NCBI RefSeq assembly: GCF_023065955.2
Contig: NW_026623019.1
Location: 18,976,350 to 19,040,349, forward strand
DNA from: Ursus arctos
Taxonomy: Eukaryota; Chordata; Mammalia; Carnivora; Ursidae
Length of the DNA stretch: 64,000 nt
Reading direction: 5' to 3'
Part shown: in pieces, positions 44,151 through 55,339 of the stretch
Layout of the letters: each line of letters starts with the position of its first letter
How positions within the stretch are numbered: the stretch's first letter is position 1
Position numbers and translations under genes: made by a program
The notes under the pieces: model-generated
What the model was told of the DNA's origin: nothing
The model's database searches: none
The model's input: only the letters and a program-made list of their open reading frames with translations

Positions 44151-44862
44151 AATAACGTACACACATCCATTTGTAGTATGTGCATGTGTGTCTGAAAGAG
44201 AGAGATTGATTGAGATTCATAGGTGAGGGCCGCCTCAGCAACTGCCTGAAATAAAGGGAGCAGTGGTTCAAGATATCAGGGAGACATTGTTATGGAATCC
44301 ACCCTGACCCTAGAGTCAGGGAGACACATATCTCTCTGCCCTGGAATGATGGGACTAAAAGGCAAAACCAAAAGAAATGCAACTGAAGGTTGACGCAACT
44401 CTGCTGGGTGGCTCTCTCCCGTGTCCACTGCAGCCAAAGAGGGGGACACTAGAGGGGACAGGCACTAGCTGAGGATGGTGGGAAGTGCAGTGACCCTAAC
44501 TATGCACGAGGTAGTGGGTGGGTCAGCACCCCTGCTGGGCAGCCTAAGGTGACATCAGCAGCCAGGTGGCATCAGAGCCCAGCACTCAGCCACTAAGAGG
44601 GACGGGCTGAGCAAGAAGTACAACCAAGCCGAGGAGAGAAGCAGGCAGGTGACGAAGTGCATTTCACATGAGGCAGTCTTTCCTGGAAGCCTGAATGGAG
44701 ACCCAAGAACGCAGAAGGACTGAGTTTCTGTCTTTGAGGGGCAGGAGCTCTTGAGTCCCGTAACTTAGGAGTAAAGGCTTGAAGTGATTCATCGCCAGAG
44801 CTACACACTCTTGGCACCTGAGGACGTTTGAGTTAACACTGATACCGAAGAGACCACTCTAT
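44151..44862. other. single-copy-looking DNA, no gene seen
   Basis: No repeat recognised; 74-codon minus-strand frame at 44593-44817 without motifs. Confidence 0.4.
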
Positions 44863-44877
44863 TAGATCTGCTTTCTT

Positions 44878-45074
44878 TTTTTTTTTTTTTAAGATTTTAT
44901 TTATTTATTTGAGAGAGAGAGCAAGAGAGCACAAGCAGGGGAGGGGCAGAGGGAGAGGGAGAAGCAGGCTCCCCACTGAGCAGGGAGCCTGACGTGGAGC
45001 TCGAACCGAGGACCCTGAGATCATGACCCGAGCCGAAGGCAGATGCTTAACCCACTGAGCCACCCAGGCGCCCC
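44878..45074 (-). mobile_element. Can-SINE, reverse orientation
   Basis: Poly-T, AAGATTTTATTTATTTATTT, GAGAGAGAGAGCAAGAGAGC, AGGCTCCCCACTGAGCAGGG, GATCATGACCCGAGCCGAAG and GAGCCACCCAGGCGCCCC. Imperfect duplications TAGATCTGCTTTCTT (44863-44877) and TAGATACTGAGTTCTT (45075-45090). Confidence 0.95.
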
Positions 45075-45090
45075 TAGATACTGAGTTCTT

Positions 45091-46169
45091 TAAGTCCCTA
45101 CTTTTACTTAGTAACTTTCTGATATAAAAGAGGAGCTAGGAACAAACAAATTAAGATTCTGTGTCTTTTCCTAACAAACTGTCCAGCCATCCAAATGTGG
45201 AAACTGATGATTTGCTGTCTTTCGTGCTGCTCCTCCCAAATACGGGTAGACGCTTGTTCAGACACGTAGATACACCTGCTACACCGCCATGACTTAATTC
45301 ATTTGCTGCTTCTGCAAACACCTGTGGAGTGCTTGCTCGGGACTAAGCAGCAAATAGATCCAGCGAGCGAGGTTTATGATGTGGGGAGAGAGATCATTAA
45401 CGCTGTGTGCAATTAATAAGTTAATTATTGGGAATGTTAGAAAACACGAATGCTATGGAGAAGAAAAGTAGAGTAAAATAAAGGGATCGGGGATGGCAGA
45501 CAGGGGAAGGGAGGTTGCGGTATTAAGCAGTAGGAATAATTTTAATGTTTAGCAATGAGAAAAAGTCAGAATCGTTTAATCGGACCCATTCTTGAGCATA
45601 ATAATTTAACTTTGTGTATGATGATATAATTGATACATTATGGAATTGTATAGTTTTAGAAGTGAAAAAAGGTCTAATTAGAAAACTGTTGACCACTCAT
45701 CCCACAGACCCTGAGAGTTTAAGTGATTTGCCCACCATCAGTCAGCCAGTAAATGGTATAAAGAGAACCAACGTGTAGTCTCATCAAAGTCTTTTTTGTA
45801 AACACAGTTTTCAGATGTTCCATGACGTAAGTTTATTCTCCTATTTCTTGTGTAATTGTCTGATTCCCACATTATTCCCGGTCCACCCCGTTCCTCCCTG
45901 CTTTGCCCCTTAGTTATGTGGCTGTGTTCGCGTGTGTCCTTTAGGTGCTTCTTTAAGTAAGTACAAAAAAATATGAATACATCATGTACCCTGTTTTAAA
46001 CACAAAAGTAACAGATAGACACTGCTCTGTACTTTCATTGACCTCAGTGCTTTTTTAAAGAGATCCCTTACCCATTCCCCTGAATTCTCCTGTTCCTATC
46101 TTGCACCAAGGGATATAATACTAGCAGCGATCTTTTCTTAGCAGAGATTGGGACTATAGAACAGAGTTC
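45091..46169. other. no gene seen; weak old repeats
   Basis: About 45310-45545 weakly resembles the same unassigned ancient repeat as 34880-35225, and about 45690-45775 has a MIR-like stretch (AGTTTAAGTGATTTGCCCAC, GTCAGCCAGTAAATGG). The remainder is unassigned. Confidence 0.35.
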
Positions 46170-46620
46170 TTTAATCAGGGTTTCAGTTAGAAAAGCTACA
46201 GTTTGCAGATAACAGAAACCTGATTTACAGAGACTCAAACAAACAGGTATTTTATTCTCCTCTTATAACAAGAACCCCCAAGGTAGGTGTTTGCTGGCAT
46301 TGAGTCAGCGGTTCAACAATGAATCAGGGACCTGGATCTTGTTTTTTCATGCTTCCATTCTTGAGAGCTGGCTTTTATCCTCTTGCTGTCGCCTTGCCAT
46401 TGTAAAAGGTTATTGCGCCTCCAGGCATTATCTAAGGCCTGTCTCTCAAGCAGCTTTGTGTTCTTATTCCAGAAGGAAAATCCTGCAGCCAGTCCTCCCG
46501 ATTCACCCCGTTGGCCAGAACTGAGTCACATGCCCATTCCCAAGCCAATCACAGGCCAAGAGGAATAAGGTTGCCTGGCGCGTATAAACCAATCAGCCCT
46601 AGGGGCTGAGGTAGGATTCT
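46170..46620 (+). repeat. old LINE-1-like 3' end (same type as 26590-27010)
   Basis: ACAGGTATTTTATTCTCCTC, AATCAGGGACCTGGATCTTG, CCGTTGGCCAGAACTGAGTC, ACATGCCCATTCCCAAGCCA and ATCACAGGCCAAGAGGAAT fall in the same order as in the 26.6-kb copy. Open frames of 61-77 codons in it are artefacts. Confidence 0.5.
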
Positions 46621-46989
46621 AGCCTCCTATTAGGAAATTGTGTATTCTGAGAAGTGTGAGGGCTCTCTTAGCTGTTGAGAGTATATTACGTCTTCTCACA
46701 GCCCACCCACTGTTTCATTGTGTGCCCTTGCTTTAATATATTCGTTCAAGGGCACAATTTTAAAAATAATAATAAAAGGAAAAAAATCACATGAGAACAA
46801 GAAAATGAAAGAATGGGGGTGAGGGGACTCATTTCTGAGATAGCACATAGAAGGAGAGGAAAGGAGAACAGGGCCTCCATATCTGGGTAGATAGAGGTTA
46901 TCTTAGAGTAAACATCTGTACTCTGTTAAGGCTATCCCAAACTACACGATAAATAAAAATGTAAGTAAATATATGCAAATCCTAGCTTT

Positions 46990-47560
46990 GCCCTTATAAA
47001 TGTTTACTAATTACAAAGGGAAAAATAACTTTACAGTGGAGAAATCTGGCAGGCATCACCTTAATCAAGAAATCAAAGTTAACATCACCAGTAGTGAGAT
47101 AAATTGAAACCACGTGCCATGTGATAGGATGCAATGAATAACTTGCCAAAAATGTGTAACCTATAAGAGGAAACATCAGGCAAGCCCAGATCAGGCTTAT
47201 TCTGCAAAGTGACTGGTCTGCAATCATCAAAAGTGTCAAGGTGAAAAAATTAAGAAGAGACAGAGAGGAACTGTCCCAGAATGAGAAAGAAAGGTAACTA
47301 AAACTTCACGACAGCTAAATGCAACGCATGATTGTGGACCGGATCCTTTTGCAACAAAGGACTCTATTAGGATAATTAAAAATGGAAAGGAGTCTGAGGA
47401 TGAGATGTTGGGAACATACTGATGTTAAGTCCTGATTTCTATGTTTGTATGAGTAGTATGCAGAGGAACGTCCCTTTCTGTAGAAAATACATACTAAAAA
47501 TATTTAGAAATGATGGAGCATTATGTCAGCAACTTACCAAAGATTCAGGGAACAAAAGAT
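46990..47560 (+). repeat. old LINE-1-like 3' end (same type as 41205-41938)
   Basis: ACAGTGGAGAAATCTGGCAG, GAGATAAATTGAAACCACG, AGGCAAGCCCAGATCAGG, GAGGAACTGTCCCAGAATGA, GCTAAATGCAACGCATGATT and ATGTCAGCAACTTACC. Diverged and missing the tail; followed at about 47630-47850 by sequence resembling another old L1 segment (GTAATGGCTGTATAGTATTC). Confidence 0.55.
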
Positions 47561-47932
47561 TTTTGTATTATCAACGTGAGCTTTCCAGAACTTTGATTCT
47601 GTTTCAGAATAAAAACACTTTTCTGCTGTTTTCACTTAATGATATATAGAGATGCCGATTCTTCGTAATGGCTGTATAGTATTCCAGTGCAGGGAAGTAA
47701 CTTTCTATTGACGGGCGTTTCGATTGCTTAGATCTCAGGCAATTATGCTATGCTGCAGCGAATATTTCTGTACTTAGTATTTTTCATATGTGCCACTTTT
47801 TCTGTAAAATAAATATCTAGAAGTAGAAATTATCTTAACTGATTTTAAATGGAAGGCATATTCCAAGATACATAGTACCAGTGCTCAATGATGAAATACA
47901 TACTAAAACTATTTTAAGGTTGATTGATCTGG

Positions 47933-48136
47933 TTTGGTTTGGTTTGGTTTTTTTAGGGAGGAAGCATGAGCAAGCGAGGGGTGGGGAAGGGCAGAGGGAG
48001 AGCAGAGAGAGAGAATCTTAAATAGGCTCCATGCCCAGCACAGAGCAACGTGGGGCTCAATCCACGACCCTGAGGTCATGATCTGAGCCGAAATCAAGGA
48101 TCGACCCCTTAACCGACTGAGCGACCCAGGAGCTCC
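47933..48136 (-). mobile_element. older Can-SINE, reverse, with (GGTTT)n tail
   Basis: TTTTTTAGGGAGGAAGCATG, GA-rich middle, TAGGCTCCATGCCCAGCACA, GGTCATGATCTGAGCCGAAA, AACCGACTGAGCGACCCAGG. The tail (reverse strand AAACC units) has diverged to GGTTT repeats. Short duplication TGATCTGG at 47925-47932 and 48137-48144. Confidence 0.92.
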
Positions 48137-48144
48137 TGATCTGG

Positions 48145-49084
48145 CTTAATATTTTCACTCATTGGTTCAACAAATATTTTTTGGTTTGCTTCTACAGACT
48201 AAGCTCTGTAGAATACAACTGTAATCTTTGCCTTCCAAGGATATAAGCATTTGAGAGATTGAGCAGGCTGATGTTAATTAACTTAAAAATTTTCCCCATG
48301 TAAAATATATCATAATATTGACAAAACTTTAATGGAGGCAGAAAAGAATTAAAACCCTTTTTCTCTTAAGGTGTGTATAAAAATTTTTTCAACATGGAAA
48401 GGAAACCCTTACAAGTTTTAGGTATTTTACGAAAATCACTTATCAGCCTTAGTGTTGCTATTAATATTCTATCTATTAATACTGTCTATGTTATGGTGAT
48501 TTCAATTAAGTCCAGTTGGCAGTTTGACACCCTGATTCCTCTTTTTTCCCCCATTTTAAGGTTTCATTGGATATCTCCTGAAAGATGGAGAACAATGGCC
48601 CATCTCTACAAGAATGAAATATTATTTTCAAGGTTGTTTTTCCCATATATTTTCAGGAAAGAATTCAGAAATACATTCTATAAATACATTCATAAAAATT
48701 TTTCTAATATAAGTGGAGGCCACTCAAGACTCCCACTCTGGGAAATTGATACTTACAGAACTGACAAACTGCATAAATGGCCTTTTGTGGATATTGATAC
48801 TAACTGTGCAGATGGAGGAGCCTTTCCATCAAGAATTTATCAAGGAGTTTCCCCAAAATAAATAATAGTGCAAATCCCAGAATAGTCCTAGTCATTCTTG
48901 TTAAGGAATAAATAATTACAATTAAGACTCCAGTTACAAGGAAATAAATCTCTTAAGATCAAAAGTCATTCCTCTAAGTTGAGAAGCTCCGTGGAAAGGT
49001 TTGGAGTTGGATCTAGAGATTTGTCCAAATGTGAAGTCCATCTCTGGTTTTGAAAGGGCCACGCACAGCCCCGGATGCAGAACA
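48145..49084. other. AT-rich DNA with a 162-codon open frame, gene not supported
   Basis: A plus-strand open frame runs 48373-48861 (162 codons, MYKNFFNMERKPLQ... to ...YQGVSPK). It is the longest frame in the window not explained by a recognised repeat. No domain, signal peptide or homologue is recognised, it starts in AT-rich DNA without promoter or splice context, and I regard chance or an old unrecognised element as more likely than a gene. Confidence 0.3.
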
Positions 49085-49215
49085 GGGCGGTGGTTGGGAG
49101 CCTCGTGGCTTGGGATGCGTATCCTCGGTATTTTATTGTGTGAGCATTGAGTGCGTCAATGATTTACCTTCTCTGAGTCTTAATTTCTCCAGCTGTTTAA
49201 TGAGATAACAACGCC
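49085..49215 (-). repeat. MIR SINE fragment, reverse orientation
   Basis: ATTGAGTGCGTCAATGATTT, ACCTTCTCTGAGTCTTAATT and AGCTGTTTAATGAGATAACA correspond to reverse MIR; substantially diverged. Confidence 0.55.
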
Positions 49216-50237
49216 AACTTTTACCCAAGACCTAAATAAAAGTAATCCAATCTAACTCACAGCCGGTCTAGGTGAAATTTGCATATGAGTGTGCATGTTG
49301 ATTTTCGTCCAGCGTCTTAGCGCCTCGTTAAAGACCTGCCCTGAGCCTGCTTTTCCAGCCTCACCTGTCTCCACACCTCCCCTCGTAAACTACACTTTGG
49401 AAATAATCCCCAGGATGCCACGCAGTTCCCCCACGCTGTTTCACATATCTGTTCCTCTAGCCCGGCGTAGTTTCTGTTTCTCATGATGAGCTCGAGGGTA
49501 GTATCCATCATCTCACCCCTGGCTCTCCCCCTCGTCCATGTTCAGCATGTGCACGTGTGCCTGTTCTCGTTGAGGAGGAACGGGGTGCGGGGTGGGGGGG
49601 AGCACAGAGCGAGAAGAGAGTACAGGAAGCGAGAGAAGCGAGAGACTCAAGCCTGAGGAGGTCCTTTGGAGCCGGATTAGAAAGGGACTCACATGATACA
49701 CGGAAGAGTTTGGCCTCATCTTGAGGGCAAAATCGTACAGAGGCTACAGAGCATTTTACTAAAGGAGTGACACGATCAGGTATTTTTTATTTAGGAAGAC
49801 AATCTAGCTACAGTGACAAGGATAGATAGATTGGAGATGGAGGAAATGTCACAAATACAGATGGGCTCTTCTGAATGATGAGAATAAGTCTCCCTGCAAG
49901 GTTCTTTTTCCTCTTCTCTAGAGTTTCACAGGGGTTGGTTGGTTGATGTGTGGACCCAGACAGGCTGGCATTTGACGGGAGTCCTGGAGACTTAAAGGAT
50001 CAACTATCAGGGTCCCTGAGGGGTGAGACTGATGTGGCAGCCCAGGCTCTCCCCACGTTCTGCTCTCAGCCCTCCTTTCCTTATAACAGAGAAGACAGAA
50101 GGCGACCCGAATTGCTTCTAATGATGAAAACGGAGAGGGAGTTGGAGAAGCAGGGGTAGACAGCAGAGGAAGAAGGAGCATGCTTATAAAGGTAGTTACT
50201 TTTGTTCACAGACTCGGTGCCCGGAGCTTTTCCTAGT
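49216..50237. other. no gene seen; possible ancient repeat at 49690-49900
   Basis: GCATTTTACTAAAGGAGTGA, CACGATCAGG and GGAAGACAATCTAGCTACAG resemble part of a common unassigned mammalian repeat. Open frames of 62-87 codons in the rest lack motifs. Confidence 0.35.
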
Positions 50238-50402
50238 CAGTGGTTCTCAAGCCATCATAATCACCGCAAGGGCTCATTAAGCCATAGAATCATTGATCCT
50301 GATTCTACAGGTCTGGGGTGGGGCCAGCCATTTGCCATTCTCACAAGATCCCACGTGAGGCTGATGCTGTCGGTCCGGGGGCCATTCTTGAAGAACCGCT
50401 TG
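50238..50402 (+). repeat. MER5-type hAT DNA transposon
   Basis: CAGTGGTTCTCAAGCCATCA, GATCCTGATTCTACAGGTCT, GGGGTGGGGCCAGCCATTTG, GATCCCACGTGAGGCTGATG and TCTTGAAGAACCGC match a MER5-like element with inverted ends. The 160-codon open frame at 50202-50684 starts across this fossil, which argues against it being a gene. Confidence 0.7.
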
Positions 50403-51707
50403 TCCTACTTTGTTTCGGTTCTTCCTCTCAATAACCTGGCAAGTGGTATTGTTGCAACAGAAGAAGAAACCACTGTCGGAGGACTTTGTAACCTGACCCC
50501 TACCCTAAGTCAACTAGTAAGTAGAAAACAAAACTTTGGGGCCAGGGTGTGCTTGGCTCAAAAGCCCATGTGTTCCCCGCCTCACCTCCCTTTCCCCAAC
50601 AGCTGTCTTGAGACCTTAACTAGGACAGATGGAGCTCCCAGCTTTTTCCTTCCCATCGGGGTCCCAGTTGCCCACGGCTCTTAAGTGTGAGGGTGGTGTG
50701 TAAAGGAACATATTGTACATCGGAGTGCTTCCTTTTCTCCAAAAACCGTGTTAACTCCTCTGGCCCAAGAGGTGGCATCATTGCCTATGCAGTTGCTCCC
50801 GGAACGTTTTCTTTGAGAGAGGGACCAAGTGCACCTCCAGCTGTTCCACGCATAGCATCACACCGGGGAGTCTGCAGTCTGCCCGCATACAGCTTGCCTT
50901 CCATGCCTTTTCCAGTAAGTTAACCCTTAGCACAACCACAGCCAGGTGGTTTTATATGGAATTGCCCACTGTGCTCTCTGCACGCAGGGCTTCCCCATTT
51001 TTTGTTCTAAAATATTTCCCCGTGCTATGGATATCCTGCCAAATCCTGTTTCCGACGTTGGATCGTTTTTTCTTACCTGCTGGCTGTCCGCTTTGAGCTA
51101 GGAAGAAAGAAAAAACAAGTACCCAAGGAAAGCATTCATTTTGAACATACCCGTGCTTTGGAATTAGTCATTTTATCTACAGGTAATATGTAATAAGTTG
51201 CTTTGGGCCTGTTTTTGGCCAAAGGAAACATTTTAACCTAATATTTCCTTGTTGCCGTTTTTAAAGGTAATATTCAACCTATAAAGTAGCAAGGTTTGCT
51301 TGAGGAATTTTCTAAATTCTTTCTGTGTTATTTACAATGCATATGTTCCTTTACTGCGATAATCAAAAGAAGGCTGATTGCCCTGAGATTTTTTTTCTGC
51401 ATAAGATTTTTTTCCCCCTGAATAGAGAGGTAGTAAGCACCAACAATAAATTTTGCCCACCTAATTTTGCACAAAGCAAAACATGATAATCCTCTTGAAC
51501 TTCCCAATTTACCTCGTTGGTATAGTTCTTGTTGACCTCATTAACTTAACATTAGTTGATTTAGTATTAACACAACTTAGTATTCCTTGATTCTGGGTAG
51601 CATTTTTGTCAACGTTGGTTTTGCTTTTTAAATCATTAGACTGTGCATAGTGTAGGAAAGTGAAAAATTTATTTTCATAAATGTAAATTTTCAAAGTCTA
51701 ATATATT
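50403..51707. other. single-copy-looking DNA, no gene seen
   Basis: No transposon recognised; the distal part (51100-51700) is AT-rich. Open frames up to about 78 codons without motifs. Confidence 0.4.
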
Positions 51708-51795
51708 CTTCCTTTTCTTCTGTCTCTTTTTCTCTTCCCTCTTTCCTTTCCCCCCTTTCTCTTCCCTTTTTTTCTCTTCCCTCCCTCTCCCAACA
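51708..51795 (+). repeat. pyrimidine-rich (CTTT/TCCC)n tract
   Basis: About 88 bp of almost pure C and T. The minus-strand frame over it (K/R/G-rich) is a composition artefact. Confidence 0.9.
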
Positions 51796-51915
51796 GTTTA
51801 GCCTCAGAGCTGTCAGGTAGTGGTGGAGGGGAGAGCTCAGGGAGGGTTGTCACAACTCCAGTGAAGTGAGGAGGGCTCCACACTGGGGGATGGTCTTGCT
51901 CTGTGGCCCAGCACG

Positions 51916-52103
51916 AGGTTGCCAGATGTAGCAAATAAGGATATGGGAAGCCTAGTTAGGTTTGTATTTCAGAGAAACACTGAATGGTTTTCTTTTAGTA
52001 TAAGTATATCCCATACAATACCTGGGAGACACTTATACTAAAAATGTTTGTTTATTTGAAATTCAAATTTAACTGGATGCCCTATAGTTTTATCTGCCAA
52101 CTC
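51916..52103. repeat. fold-back (MITE-like) fossil, copy 2
   Basis: Ends are inverted copies: GTTGCCAGATGTAGCAAATA at the left against TTTTATCTGCCAACTC at the right. The centre is palindromic (TTAGTATAAGTATATCCCAT ... GGGAGACACTTATACTAAA). The total of ~188 bp with no coding content fits an old non-autonomous DNA transposon; related to 25954-26238. Confidence 0.65.
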
Positions 52104-53929
52104 TATCAGTGTGGGATGTCAGAACTCAGTCTATATGAAAAGGGCATCCACATGGGGCAGGAGCAACAGCTTAACATGGGGTGTCAGAGCTAAGTAAGAT
52201 GACAAGGACATCCTTAAAGTAGAGGGATGGTGGCCCAAAGGATTGTTTATTTACAAGGTAATCAGTCAAATAGGGAAATATATTGAGGATAATGTTGGAG
52301 ATGGGAGTTAAAATTTGGAAAAAAGAAAAAAGTAGTATGAGCCCTGTTTTGTGGGGTTAGAATTGGCAATATTAGTGTGAACTCATGGTTGATAATGTGG
52401 AAATAGTATAGATATTTGCTTTACATGCACAGACTGTCTCTGGAAGATGCACAGGAGAGTTGTAATGGTGTTTCCCTCTAAGGAATAGAACCGAGGCTCC
52501 TTTTTACACTTTGTGCCACATGCTCCCATGTTACCAGCACTAGACGATATTTTTTTTTTGAACATCTAAAAAACAGAATTAGCTCTATTTCAAATCAGAA
52601 ATTTAGAGGTAGCAGGGACCTTAGAGATTTTTCTAGGCCACATTCCTGAATTTAAGATGTTATAACAGAAGACTAGAGACGTCAAGTGACCTTCAAGGTC
52701 AGAGGACCAAACAGTGGTTACATTGGAAAGAAAGCTCTGGATGAAATCATGATTCTATCCCATGGCAGCATGGTGCCCTTGGGCAAGTCACTCGCCTCTC
52801 TGATCCTCACATCCCCCCATAGTACAGAGCACAAAGCAAGGGCTCAAGGTCAGCTCGCTCAGGGACAGGTCCTGCTCAGTTTCACCTGTCACAGTGCCTG
52901 AACTTGGGTGAGTCGACTGGCCTCTTTGAACTGCAGAATCTTCATTTATTTACGATTGCATTAGCTTTACTTTATCAAATCTAAGAAGCCTGAGATTGTT
53001 TAAAATGCACCGTTATTTTATGTTCCACAAGAAATTTTTAAAATGCTGCAATTAATTGTAAGATGGCGACTGCCGTGGGATGTATGCTGATTTCAAAATG
53101 TTAAAATGTGAAAAAAGAAATACATCCTAGACTCAATGTAATATGATAGTATTTACCAAAGGGAACAGATTTATAATATAAGAGGTGGTCCAATGGTAAT
53201 TGAGAAATAAATGGATATAAGTGAAGAAAATCAGGCTGGCATTTAAAAACATTATGAGGATGGGAGAAAAAAAGAAACAAAGTAACGATATAATGTTAAG
53301 TAAACACCCCAGTCTTCATACAATTTTGATTCAGAAAACAGACAGGCTGTACACACTTGGCCATAAACACAACAAAAAAATTAAGTACAACTGGAATCAC
53401 TTCCCAGGAAGACAGGCTCTGGTGTCAAGTAATTTGGCCAAGAACTAAAGCCCATCCTCTGTTTTAAAATGTTAAGAGGAGGTGGCAGATGTGCGGTTCT
53501 GGCTTGGGCGTGGACGTAAGCAGCCCTGGGGAGCACCAGGCTGGTGGGGTACATACCGCCGCTGGGCCAGCATTGGGTGAAAGCAGCAACAGAGTAAGAA
53601 GGCGATCTTATGAGGTCTGTAAAATATGTAACTCTAAGCGTGAATGCCTGAGAACTTTGGAGGAACTGTGGCCCTATTTCATTGTCCCATTGACCCTGGT
53701 AAGACACAGAAATTGAAAAATAATACGGTTGTGTTATCTAGGTTGCCTCATCCATTCCACTAACTAATCAGTACTGGATGGAGTCCCAGAACGAGGGGAA
53801 GGAGCAGAGGCTCACCCTAGGGCCCAGTCTGGGATGAGAGGCATCCAGCCAATCAGTTGATCAGGTCAGTCTGACCTTGTAATCACCCAGGAGGGTGAGG
53901 TTGGAAAGTAGGGTGTTGAAGAAGAAGAA
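52104..53929. other. no gene seen; weak MIR-like segments
   Basis: About 52600-52810 contains MIR/ancient-repeat-like pieces (TAGAGGTAGCAGGGACCTTA; CCCTTGGGCAAGTCACTCGC; CTCTCTGATCCTCAC). The 108- and 75-codon frames near 53381-53716 overlap each other on opposite strands and show no motif. Confidence 0.35.
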
Positions 53930-54025
53930 AACACTTACTTCATAGAGGTGTTACGAGAATTAAATGAAATCACCACATCTGGCACGTGGTAAGGGCTCAA
54001 TAAACGTTAGCTATTGGTAAATGAA
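53930..54025 (-). repeat. MIR SINE 3' segment, reverse orientation
   Basis: ACTTCATAGAGGTGTTACGA, GAATTAAATGAAATCACC, CATCTGGCACGTGGTAAGGG and CTCAATAAACGTTAGCTATT are the reverse-strand start region of MIR, well preserved. Confidence 0.8.
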
Positions 54026-54869
54026 AAAAAATCAACCATAAATGCCATACAAATATTTATATCATTTAGGTTTTTTTAAGCAGGCTTGAGGCTCACAATC
54101 TAGACCTCTTTGCAACATGCTACGTTATGCTTATTTCATGCACTATTACTTTAAGTTGAACCCTTTCTCAATAAACTGCATTATATACACTTGTTCATAA
54201 ACAATAGTTGTGTGCATGGGGTGCTGTTTATCTTTCAGATATTTCCATAATGCATACACATGATGTAACATAGAAACATAGATTTTTCTTTTAAAGAGCA
54301 AAGCTTCAGCAGTTTCTCTTGAATTTTATTCTGTCATTTGACTACATTATATTTCTGATGTTCAATTTGCACTGAGTACATTATGGACTTCTCTAGGGAA
54401 CAGAAAGAAATTTTTTTAAGTAAACATAAAATGGTTTGATAAATCAAAACATGTGAATGAAATTTCTGTTAAAAATGTTCCAGTCTGTTTTGAGACTTGA
54501 AATAAAGCTCTGTCTTTAACGTAATAAAAACTGTTAACCCAAAGGCAACAACAAAGTAATAATAACTTGTTATAGGAGTAATGCATAAGGCTTATTTTAA
54601 AACGTTAGTTGTTATGTAAAATACAAAAGGAAATCTTACTATAAACTAATTGTAAAGAAACTTAAAAGCTGTAAAGTTTGCGCTTTCTGATTTGAACTGG
54701 CAATAAGAAGTGTACGTTGTTTGGAATCCATACATAACAGCTTATATCATAAACTAGCCGTAACATCTCCCATCCTGAAAAATCACCCATATTCTAAATC
54801 ATGGAATATCATGAGATATTGAGAGATCATGAGAGAATGAGACCCTGCCTGGCCCATCATAGCTGTATT
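54026..54869. other. AT-rich single-copy DNA, no gene seen
   Basis: No repeats or open frames of note; repeat-free AT-rich sequence. Confidence 0.4.
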
Positions 54870-54945
54870 CCCAGTATCTAGAACAATATCTGCCCAGAGT
54901 GGGGCTCATTAAATATTTCTTGAATGAATAAATGAATGAATACTA
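54870..54945 (+). repeat. L2-like 3' tail
   Basis: CCAGTATCTAGAACAATATC, GGGCTCATTAAATATTTCTT and GAATGAATAAATGAATGAAT form a clear L2-type tail. Confidence 0.7.
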
Positions 54946-55094
54946 CACATAGAAATTCAGCAATTTTAGAAATCCCAATGAACAAAATTCTAAATATAAA
55001 AAAATAGGTAACTGGAGAATGATAATTTAAAATACAAAAGGGTGCTATGAGCTTGCAAGTTCGGTGCAAGTCAAAGGACAGTGGAACAGAGATC

Positions 55095-55235
55095 TGAAAA
55101 TCTTAGCTAACTAACTATATTAGTAAGTCACATAGCTGAGCCACTTAGCTTCTGAGTTTTAGTTTCTTCACCCCTAAAATGAAGGGAGGGGTGGCTGGAA
55201 CTAATGATTCTAAGGACCCTTCCAATTCCAAAATT
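55095..55235 (-). repeat. MIR-family SINE, reverse orientation
   Basis: TAGTAAGTCACATAGCTGAG, CCACTTAGCTTCTGAGTTTT and AGTTTCTTCACCCCTAAAAT, then GATTCTAAGGACCCTTCCAA, follow reverse MIR order. Confidence 0.6.
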
Positions 55236-55339
55236 CTATGATGCTGAGAATGCAAAGGCCCACCCCCAGGCATGTATGTGTATGCTTGCTCATTTTTACT
55301 TGAGATAAAAACAGAAATTTGTAGCTAAATCACTTTCAA

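Noticed and set aside
50202..50684. 160-codon open frame as a candidate gene
   Set aside because: Its 5' third lies in a MER5-type transposon fossil and no domain is visible.
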